DNA of 64,000 nucleotides, from contig NZ_BSDP01000001.1 of the NCBI RefSeq assembly GCF_027925245.1, positions 1,116,001 to 1,180,000 of the forward strand, written 5' to 3'. Source of the stretch: Agromyces rhizosphaerae (lineage in GTDB: Bacteria; Actinomycetota; Actinomycetes; Actinomycetales; Microbacteriaceae). The translations under genes were made by a program, and so were the position numbers. Positions 58,155-64,000 of the stretch are shown piece after piece (position 1 is the stretch's first letter; every line of letters begins with the position of its first letter). The notes beneath the pieces were generated by a model. The model ran no database searches. It had not been told where the DNA came from and worked only from the letters and a program-made list of their open reading frames with translations.

Positions 58155-59192
58155 TCAGAGGCCCGAGTAGGCGTGCAGGCCCTTGAAGAACAGGTTCACG
58201 ACGGTGAAGTTGAACAGCACCGCGGAGAAGCCGATGATCGCGAGCCACGCCGAGCGCGAGCCGCGCCAGCCGCGCGTCGCGCGCGCGTGGATGTACCCGG
58301 CGTAGACCACCCAGATGATGAAGGTCCACACCTCCTTGGTGTCCCAGCCCCAGTAGCGGCCCCATGCGGCCTCGGCCCAGATCGCGCCCGCCATGAGCGT
58401 GAAGGTCCAGAGGATGAACCCGATGATGTTCACCCGGTACGCCAGGCGCTCGAGCTGGTCGGAGTTCGGCAGCGTCGCGAGGAACGACAGCTTCGCGGCC
58501 TTCGCGGTCTCCACCGCGGCCTCGCGGCGCGACTGCAGCAGCTGCACGAGCGACAGCGCGAAGCCCAGGGCGAAGAACCCGACGGCGGCCGTCGCGACGA
58601 ACACGTGGATGATGAGCCACGCCGACTGCAGCGCTGGCGGCAGCGGCACGACGCTCACGTAGAAGTTGACGGATGCCACGCCGAGCGAGACGAGCACCAG
58701 GCCCACGATGAACGTGCCGAGGAACCGCAGGTCGAACTTCGAGAACAGCAGCACGCCGAGGTAGACAGTGACGATCACGAGCGTGCCGGTCATGGCGAAC
58801 TCGTACATGTTGGCCCACGGCACGCGCTCGGCGGCGATGCCGCGCAGCACGGTCGCCGCGAGGTGCAGCGCCCAGCCGATGACGGTCAGCGCCACGGCGG
58901 CCCGCAGCGAGGGCGAGCGGCCGTAGTCGACGGATGCCACTGAGCCGGCGGAGTCCCCGGCGCCGGTCGTGGGCGCCTCGCCTGCGCCCGCCCCGCCCGT
59001 TCCGGCAGTGCTCGCGCCCCCGGCGAGCGCGCGCTCGCGGCGCTGCGCGGCCGGCACCGCCTCGGCACCGGCGCTCGCGGAACCCGCCGCGGCCGAGCGG
59101 CGCGCGAGGTCGAGCGCGTACGCGATGAACGCGAGCGCGTAGACGGCCATGGCCGAGTAGAGGGAGAGCACGGAGTACTGGTCGAGCGTCAC
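58155..59192 (-). CDS. ccsB: Cytochrome c biogenesis protein CcsB/ResC
   Basis: A 345-residue polytopic protein of System II cytochrome c maturation, carrying haem to apocytochromes with ResB. The Trp-rich haem motif reads WGRYWGWDTKEVWTFI. After the first helix (SLYSAMAVYALAFIAYAL) comes a Gly/Ala/Ser-rich insert of about 60 residues, longer than in most homologues. Conserved His residues flank the WWD region (LHLAATVLRG, IIHVFVA). GTG 59192 is preferred for AAGGTGG 5 bases upstream; a longer start has no signal. It is separated from resB by an opposite-strand gene. Confidence 0.9.
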   Translation of the reverse strand: MTLDQYSVLSLYSAMAVYALAFIAYALDLARRSAAAGSASAGAEAVPAAQRRERALAGGASTAGTGGAGAGEAPTTGAGDSAGSVASVDYGRSPSLRAAVALTVIGWALHLAATVLRGIAAERVPWANMYEFAMTGTLVIVTVYLGVLLFSKFDLRFLGTFIVGLVLVSLGVASVNFYVSVVPLPPALQSAWLIIHVFVATAAVGFFALGFALSLVQLLQSRREAAVETAKAAKLSFLATLPNSDQLERLAYRVNIIGFILWTFTLMAGAIWAEAAWGRYWGWDTKEVWTFIIWVVYAGYIHARATRGWRGSRSAWLAIIGFSAVLFNFTVVNLFFKGLHAYSGL

Positions 59193-59224
59193 GGCAACCA
59201 CCTTACGTCGGCGAGCCTGCGCGT

Positions 59225-59893
59225 ATGGTGTCGAGGGTGAGGCGCGCAGCATCCGTGGTCGTGGGGGCGCTCGTCGCCCTGCTCATCCTGATCGTGCTCG
59301 CGTTCGCGGTGCTCAGGGTCCTGACCGACGTGCCGCTGCTCGCCGCGGGCGAGCCCGCTCCCCCGGGCAGCATCGGCGAGGCCTACGTCGCGCAGCCGGT
59401 GCTCGCCTACGCCCACATCGTGCCGGGCGTGCTCTACCTGCTGCTCGCCCCCTTCCAGCTCTCGGCCCGGTTCCGCGACCGGCACCGCCTCGCCCACCGC
59501 CGCATGGGGCGCGTGGCACTCGCGCTCGGTGTCGTCAGCGGCGTGTTCGGGCTGGCGTTCGGCGTGCCGTTCGCCTTCGGCGGGCCGTGGGAGTCGCTCG
59601 CCGCCGCGGTCTTCGGCGCGTGGTTCCTGGTGGCGCTGCTGCTCGCGTACCGGGCGATCCGGCGCGGCGACGTGCGCACGCACCGGCGCTTCATGATCCG
59701 CGCGTTCGCGGTCGGGGTCGGCGTCGGCACGATCCGGATCTGGATCGGGGTCTTCGAGGCGACGGGCGTGCTCACCGGCGAGGCGGCGTTCGCGCCGGCC
59801 TTCTGGCTCGGCTTCGGCCTCCACGTGCTGGTGGGCGAGCTGTGGCTGCTCGCGTGGCCGGATCCACCCGTTCGCGCTACGCGCGCGCGGTAG
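59225..59893 (+). CDS. DUF2306 membrane protein
   Basis: A 222-residue protein with about six hydrophobic segments. DUF2306 features include AYAHIVPGVLYLLLAPFQL with a conserved His, RLAHRRMGRVAL, and RTHRRFMIRAFAVG. Such proteins are predicted membrane proteins; a role in haem or quinone chemistry has been guessed for relatives but not shown. ATG 59225 lies 32 bases from the divergent ccsB start. Its 3' end overlaps resB by 17 bases on the opposite strand, so it interrupts the usual resB-ccsB order. Confidence 0.8.
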   Translation: MVSRVRRAASVVVGALVALLILIVLAFAVLRVLTDVPLLAAGEPAPPGSIGEAYVAQPVLAYAHIVPGVLYLLLAPFQLSARFRDRHRLAHRRMGRVALALGVVSGVFGLAFGVPFAFGGPWESLAAAVFGAWFLVALLLAYRAIRRGDVRTHRRFMIRAFAVGVGVGTIRIWIGVFEATGVLTGEAAFAPAFWLGFGLHVLVGELWLLAWPDPPVRATRAR

Positions 59894-61622
59894 CGCCGAG
59901 CGCGCGGGCGTGCCGGTCGGCCAGCTCGGCCACGGCGTCCGCGAGGCCGGGGTCGTCGCCGCGGGCGAGGCCGGCGTACTCGAGGCGCACGGTGCCGGCG
60001 GTCGCGTCGCCGTCGGCGCCGCGTGGCTCACCGGCATCCGTCGCCTTGACCCAGACCCGGCGGCGCGGGATGAACAGCGACGTCATGAGACCCGCGAGCG
60101 CGAGCAGCGCGAAGACCAGCACCCAGCCCTGGGTCGGGTCGTGGTGGATGTCGAACGACGCGAAGCGCAGCACGCTCTGCGACGTGTCGCCCTCGGCGGT
60201 GCCGGCGGGCGAGGCGTCGACGAACTCGACGGAGCCGAGGCCGTTCGGCAGCTCGGCCGTCTCGCCCGGGGCGAGGTCGATCGAGTCGACACCCGTGTCG
60301 CCGCCGGTGAGCTGGGTCATGTCGTCGGTGTCGAGCGCGTAGACCGACGTGGGCACGCCGTCGTCGATGCCGAGGTCGCCCGCGTAGACGTTGAGCGTGA
60401 GCACCGGGAAGAAGAGGTCGGGGTAGGTCGAGGTGAACGCGCCAGTGGTCAGCACGTCCTGCGTCGGGTAGAAGAAGCCGATCATGCCGAGCTGCTCGTC
60501 GAGCCCGTCGGGCACCTTGATCACGCCGAGCGAGGTGAGGTTCGCGTCCTGCGGGAGGAACGGCACCGCATCGGTGAAGACGACCGCGCCGGAGGGGTCG
60601 CGCACGGTGATCGTGGGCGCGTAGCCGTTGCCGAGCAGGTAGATGTCGGTGCCGTGGGCGCGCAGCGGCGCGTTCACCTTGACGACGCCCGGCTCGGGCT
60701 CGCCCTCGCGCGCCTGCACCGTGACCGACGCCGTGAAGTCGACGGGTTGGCCGAGCGCGTCGACGTTCTCGGTCTCGTACACGGCCTCGAGGTCGTCGAG
60801 CGCCAGGCGGTACGGGTCGAGCGTGGTGTCGTCGAAGAAGCGGCCCGGATTGAACGAGTCGTACGAGGCGAGCGTGTTCACGAACGACTGCCCCTCGACC
60901 AGCACGCGCTGCCCGGCGAAGCCGTAGCCGCCGCCGACGGCGACCGTCACGAGGATCCCGACGAGCGCCGAGTGGAACACCAGGTTGCCCGTCTCACGCA
61001 GGTACCCGCGCTCGGCCGACACGGATGCCACGGCCCCGGCGTCGTACCGCTCGACCCGGTAGCCCGACTGGCGCAGCATCCGCTCGGCCGCGTCGACCGC
61101 GTCGGCCGGGGTGCCGGTCGCCTGCCGCTCGGTGAAGCCGACCAGCCGCGACAGGCGCGCCGGGGTCTTCGGCGGGCGGGCGCGCAGCGCGTCGAGGTGG
61201 TGCTTGGTGCGCGGGATGACGCAGCCGATGAGCGACGTGAACAGCAGCAGGTAGATCGCCGAGAACCAGACCGACGAGTAGACGTCGAACATCTGGAACG
61301 AATCGAGCACCGGCGCGAGGTCGGGGTTGTCGGCGAAGTACTGCGTGACGCCGTTCGGGTCGCTCGAGCGCTGCGGCACGAGCGAGCCCGGCACCGCGGC
61401 GATCGCGAGCAGCAGGAGCAGCAGCAGGGCCGTGCGCATGCTCGTGATCTGCCGCCAGGCGAAGCGCAGCCAGCCGGCCGGGCCCAGGCGGGGCTGGGTG
61501 ACGGATGCCCCGGGGCGGGGCGCGGGCTGGTCGACGTGGTCGCTCGGGCGGGCCACGTCGGGGGCGTCTGCCGTGGCGGGCGCGCCGGTGCGGCCGTCGG
61601 CGCCGTCAGATGGGGAGGTCAT
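59877..61622 (-). CDS. resB: Cytochrome c biogenesis protein ResB
   Basis: A 581-residue ResB/Ccs1 protein, partner of CcsB in haem export and ligation. About 50 hydrophilic residues are followed by helix TALLLLLLLAIAAVPGSLVPQRS, the classical ResB start, and further helices near 115-140 and 220-240. A large extracellular domain (about 250-510) precedes a final helix (WVLVFALLALAGLMTSLF) and a basic RRRVWVK segment. It overlaps the ccdA stop by 17 bases, so translation is coupled. Confidence 0.92.
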   Translation of the reverse strand: MTSPSDGADGRTGAPATADAPDVARPSDHVDQPAPRPGASVTQPRLGPAGWLRFAWRQITSMRTALLLLLLLAIAAVPGSLVPQRSSDPNGVTQYFADNPDLAPVLDSFQMFDVYSSVWFSAIYLLLFTSLIGCVIPRTKHHLDALRARPPKTPARLSRLVGFTERQATGTPADAVDAAERMLRQSGYRVERYDAGAVASVSAERGYLRETGNLVFHSALVGILVTVAVGGGYGFAGQRVLVEGQSFVNTLASYDSFNPGRFFDDTTLDPYRLALDDLEAVYETENVDALGQPVDFTASVTVQAREGEPEPGVVKVNAPLRAHGTDIYLLGNGYAPTITVRDPSGAVVFTDAVPFLPQDANLTSLGVIKVPDGLDEQLGMIGFFYPTQDVLTTGAFTSTYPDLFFPVLTLNVYAGDLGIDDGVPTSVYALDTDDMTQLTGGDTGVDSIDLAPGETAELPNGLGSVEFVDASPAGTAEGDTSQSVLRFASFDIHHDPTQGWVLVFALLALAGLMTSLFIPRRRVWVKATDAGEPRGADGDATAGTVRLEYAGLARGDDPGLADAVAELADRHARALGATARA

Positions 61623-62361
61623 AGCTCGTGATCACCGCCTGCAGGTCGTACATCCACGCGTTCCACACGCCCGTGACCATGAGGAGCCCGATCACGATGA
61701 GCAGCGCCCCTCCGATGATGTTGATGAGCCGGATGTGGCGGCGCAGGAAGGCCAGCGACCCGGTGACCCAGCCGAAGCCGAGCGCGACGAGCAGGAACGG
61801 GATGCCGAGGCCGATGCAGTACGCCAGCCCGAGCAGCGCGCCGCGGCCGACCGACGCCGAGTCGGCGCTGAGCGTGAGCACGACCGCGAGGGTCGGGCCG
61901 ATGCACGGGGTCCAGCCGAGGCCGAACACGATGCCGAGCAGCGGTGCACCGGCGAGCCCGGTCGCGGGCCGCCACGACGGGCGCAGCGTGCGCTGCAGGA
62001 ACGTGAATTGGCCGATGAACACGAGCCCCATCGCGATGAGCACGACCCCCGCCACGCGGATGATCACGTCGGACCAGACCTTCAGCCACACCCCGAAGGC
62101 GCCGGCGACGGCGTTGAAGAGCAGGAACACGAGCGTGAATCCGGCGATGAACAGCAGCACGCCGAGCACCAGCCGCCGCCGGTTGGCGCGCTCGGCCGAG
62201 GCATCCGCCGACGCGTCGGCGAAGCCGCCGACGTAGCCCAGGTAGCCCGGCACCAGCGGCAGCACGCACGGCGAGAGGAAGGAGACGAGCCCGGCCGCGA
62301 CCGCGATCGGGATGGCGACCAGCAGCTGGCCGTTCAGCACGACCTCGCCGATGCCGCCCAC
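61606..62361 (-). CDS. ccdA: Cytochrome c biogenesis protein CcdA
   Basis: A 251-residue membrane protein with six helices that carries reducing power from cytosolic thioredoxin to ResA. The redox Cys pair is present: SPCVLPLVPGYLGYV in the first helix and WTPCIGPTLAVVL in the fourth. GTG 62361 lies one base after the resA stop. It is followed by resB with a 17-base overlap. Confidence 0.93.
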   Translation of the reverse strand: MGGIGEVVLNGQLLVAIPIAVAAGLVSFLSPCVLPLVPGYLGYVGGFADASADASAERANRRRLVLGVLLFIAGFTLVFLLFNAVAGAFGVWLKVWSDVIIRVAGVVLIAMGLVFIGQFTFLQRTLRPSWRPATGLAGAPLLGIVFGLGWTPCIGPTLAVVLTLSADSASVGRGALLGLAYCIGLGIPFLLVALGFGWVTGSLAFLRRHIRLINIIGGALLIVIGLLMVTGVWNAWMYDLQAVITSYDLPI

Positions 62362-62362
62362 G

Positions 62363-62950
62363 TCAGGCGCCCTCGTCGAGCACGTCGTTCACGATCGTCT
62401 GCAGGTTCGAGCGGTTGAGCTGGCCGAGGATGCGCGCGGCCACGCGCCCCTCGGCGTCGAGCACGAGCGTCGTGGGCACTGCGTTGGGCGGCACGTCGCC
62501 CGCGAACGCGAGCTGCACCGCGCCGTCGTTCGCGTCGACGATCGACGGGTAGGTGATGCCGTAGTCGGACTCGAAGCTCGCCGCGGTCGGCGCCTGGTCG
62601 CGCACGTTCACGCCGAGCACGCTCGCGCCCGCGCCCGCGAACTCCTCGCTCACGGCCTGCAGGTCGGGCGCCTCGGCGCGGCACGGGGCGCAGCCGGCGT
62701 ACCAGAAGTTGACGATCAGCACCTCGCCCGCGTAGTCGGCGGACGACACCTGCTCGCCCTCGATCGACTCCCCCGCGAACGCGATCGGCTCGCCGCGGTC
62801 GGCGGGCGCGATCTCCGAGATGGTGCCGTCGCCGGCGATGTAGTTCTTGCCGCTGCCGTCGCGGTACTGGTCGGCGAGCGGATCGGACCCGCAGCCGGCG
62901 AGCACGACGACGGATGCCGCGGCCAGCGCCACGGCGGCGAGACGGCGCAT
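62363..62950 (-). CDS. resA: ResA/TlpA-like thiol-disulphide reductase lipoprotein
   Basis: A 195-residue extracellular lipoprotein. The signal peptide ends VVLAGC (Cys20). The thioredoxin-fold domain (about 55-195) has active-site NFWYAGCAPCRAEAP with Cys87 and Cys90, and the cis-Pro region reads NAVPTTLVLD. It would keep the haem-binding CXXCH Cys residues of apocytochrome c reduced, with electrons from CcdA. ATG 62950 overlaps the phosphatase stop by one base (TGATG). Confidence 0.92.
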   Translation of the reverse strand: MRRLAAVALAAASVVVLAGCGSDPLADQYRDGSGKNYIAGDGTISEIAPADRGEPIAFAGESIEGEQVSSADYAGEVLIVNFWYAGCAPCRAEAPDLQAVSEEFAGAGASVLGVNVRDQAPTAASFESDYGITYPSIVDANDGAVQLAFAGDVPPNAVPTTLVLDAEGRVAARILGQLNRSNLQTIVNDVLDEGA

Positions 62951-63594
62951 CACACCGCCCCCACGTCGGTCGCGGCGACGGCCAGCGGTGCGGCCGGGTC
63001 GCGGTAGCCGACCTCGACGAATCGGCCGTCCCGGCGCTCGAACGTGGTGATGCTCGACAGCGCGCAACGGCGCCGGCGCGGGTCGTGCGAGAGCCGGCGG
63101 CCAGTGACGCGCCGGTGCGCCATCCAGATCGGGAGCTGGTGGGAGACGAAGATCACGTCGCCGGACTCGGCCGCATCGGCGGCATCCGCCATGGCCTGCA
63201 GCATGCGGTCGGCGATCGAGCCGAACGGCTCGCCCCAGCTCGGCTCCCACGGGTTCACCAGCAGCGGCCAGTTGCGCACGTCGCGCAGGGCCCCGCCGGA
63301 GCCGGTCATGCGCTTGCCCTCGAACCGGTTGGTCGGCTCGATCACGCGCTCCTCGAGCACCGGCTCGAGTCCGAACGCCGCCGAGATGGGCTCGGCCGAC
63401 TGCTGCGTGCGCTGCAGCGGCGAGGAGTAGAGCGCGGCGATGGTGCGCCCGCGGGCGCGGAGGTCGTCGGCGGCGGCCTGCGCCATCTGGCGTCCGAGCG
63501 AGGAGAGCCCGTAGCCGGGGAGGCGACCGTACAGCACGCCCTGCGGGTTGAAGACCTCGCCGTGGCGCACGAGATGGATCTGGTCGGCCGGCAC
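62950..63594 (-). CDS. Histidine phosphatase (phosphoglycerate mutase-like) family protein
   Basis: A 214-residue histidine-phosphatase-superfamily enzyme. The catalytic RHG is at residues 10-12 (IHLVRHGEV), with second-site motifs YSSPLQRTQQSAEP and VIFVSHQLP holding the other His. The substrate is unknown; relatives include phosphatases annotated as GpmB-like. GTG 63594 is chosen since a TAGACT -10 box lies 7 bases upstream. It leads the resA-ccdA-resB transcript, an order that recurs in actinobacteria, but a role in cytochrome maturation is not established. Confidence 0.85.
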   Translation of the reverse strand: MPADQIHLVRHGEVFNPQGVLYGRLPGYGLSSLGRQMAQAAADDLRARGRTIAALYSSPLQRTQQSAEPISAAFGLEPVLEERVIEPTNRFEGKRMTGSGGALRDVRNWPLLVNPWEPSWGEPFGSIADRMLQAMADAADAAESGDVIFVSHQLPIWMAHRRVTGRRLSHDPRRRRCALSSITTFERRDGRFVEVGYRDPAAPLAVAATDVGAV

Positions 63595-63601
63595 GGCATC
63601 C

Positions 63602-63607
63602 AGTCTA
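63602..63607 (-). promoter_or_regulatory. -10 element TAGACT, leaderless phosphatase-resA-ccdA-resB transcript
   Basis: TAGACT on the minus strand lies 7 bases before GTG 63594. It divides the gap with the divergent tRNA synthetase promoter. Confidence 0.6.
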
Positions 63608-63681
63608 GGCAGCGCGAATCCATGAGAATGCCGAGAACGTCGGGGCGACCCGCCCGGGGATCGCGCACAGGTGCGCGCGGG

Positions 63682-63687
63682 TAGGAT
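63682..63687 (+). promoter_or_regulatory. -10 element TAGGAT, leaderless tRNA synthetase gene
   Basis: TAGGAT ends 8 bases before GTG 63696. Confidence 0.55.
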
Positions 63688-63695
63688 GGTCGGCC

Positions 63696-64000
63696 GTGAG
63701 CACACGCACCCTCGTCACGAACCTCGCCGCCCTCGAGGACGGCCCCGTCAGCGTCTCCGGATGGGTCGAGACCGTCCGCGACCAGAAGAAGGTGCAGTTC
63801 GTCATCCTGCGCGACGAGTCCGGCGCGGTGCAGCTCGTGAACCCCGCCGTGCGGGAGCTCGCGGAGGACGCCGGGCCCGAGGCATCCGCCCGCCTGGCCA
63901 TCACCGAGCAGATCTCGGCGCTCGCCCACGGCTCCTTCATCACCGTGACCGGCGACCTGAAGCACGACGAGCGCGTGAAGCTCGGCGGGCTCGAGGTGAA
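63696..64000 (+). CDS. Aspartate/asparagine-tRNA ligase, N-terminal part (cut by window end)
   Basis: About the first 101 residues of a class IIb aminoacyl-tRNA synthetase. The visible part is the OB-fold anticodon-binding domain: VSVSGWVETVRDQKKVQFV, then ILRDESGAVQLVNP, and ITVTGDLKHDERVKLGG. This short-N-terminus form fits archaeal-type AspRS (often called aspartate-tRNA(Asn) ligase) found in this group, though AsnRS has a very similar start. The catalytic domain is beyond the window. The GTG start is set by the -10 box 8 bases upstream. Confidence 0.85.
   Translation, partial: MSTRTLVTNLAALEDGPVSVSGWVETVRDQKKVQFVILRDESGAVQLVNPAVRELAEDAGPEASARLAITEQISALAHGSFITVTGDLKHDERVKLGGLEV

Overview
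The window is chromosomal DNA from a high-GC Gram-positive actinobacterium, most likely Microbacteriaceae (Agromyces/Microbacterium-like; the genus cannot be settled by eye). This rests on the very high G+C, abundant GTG starts, many genes with a TANNNT -10 box directly before the start codon (leaderless transcripts), a menaquinone pathway, System II cytochrome c maturation and an actinobacterial-type Flp/Tad pilus locus. No phage, insertion sequence or CRISPR array was found; almost all of the window looks like ordinary chromosome.

Layout. 0-9.1 kb: a polyamine uptake and catabolism island, potDBCA plus a TetR-type regulator, a GT1 glycosyltransferase, a PuuB-like FAD amine oxidase and an aldehyde dehydrogenase. 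9.1-13.2 kb: an alpha/beta hydrolase, a broken LacI C-terminal fragment, tRNA-Met and tRNA-Thr, a DUF222-HNH protein and a Nudix protein. 13.2-19.2 kb: maltose/alpha-glucan uptake (malEFG) divergent from an alpha-glucosidase, with LacI-type operators at both promoters. 19.3-27.2 kb: an M23 peptidase with a long low-complexity N-terminus, an inositol monophosphatase, tRNA-Tyr, a PH-domain membrane protein, a 54-residue membrane protein, a LacI regulator, YajQ, a lysophospholipase-like hydrolase and a divergent prepilin peptidase. 27.2-37.5 kb: a Tad pilus locus with two cpaE genes, two flp pilins and a canonical prepilin peptidase. 37.6-50.9 kb: ferredoxin-NADP reductase and the menaquinone genes (polyprenyl synthase, menG, menF, menD, menA, menE, menB, menC), with small membrane proteins and a secreted SGNH esterase among them. 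51.0-58.0 kb: a 2055-residue amylase-pullulanase fusion and a lipoprotein, separated by two more LacI-type operators. 58.2-63.6 kb: cytochrome c biogenesis (ccsB, resB, ccdA, resA) led by a histidine phosphatase. 63.7 kb to the end: the start of an Asp/Asn-tRNA synthetase.

How they work together. The extracellular amylopullulanase would cut starch or pullulan to maltodextrins, MalEFG would import them and the cytosolic alpha-glucosidase would finish them. AAGCGCTT-core operators link these loci, 40 kb apart, into one probable regulon, and the LacI gene at 23.9 kb is one candidate regulator. The men genes and the ccs/res genes both serve the respiratory chain.

Beyond genes, the window holds several families of ~40-60 nt palindromic repeats at gene 3' ends, a striking excess of the octamer CGGATGCC (either orientation), and an apparent frameshift in a G6 run near the start of potB.
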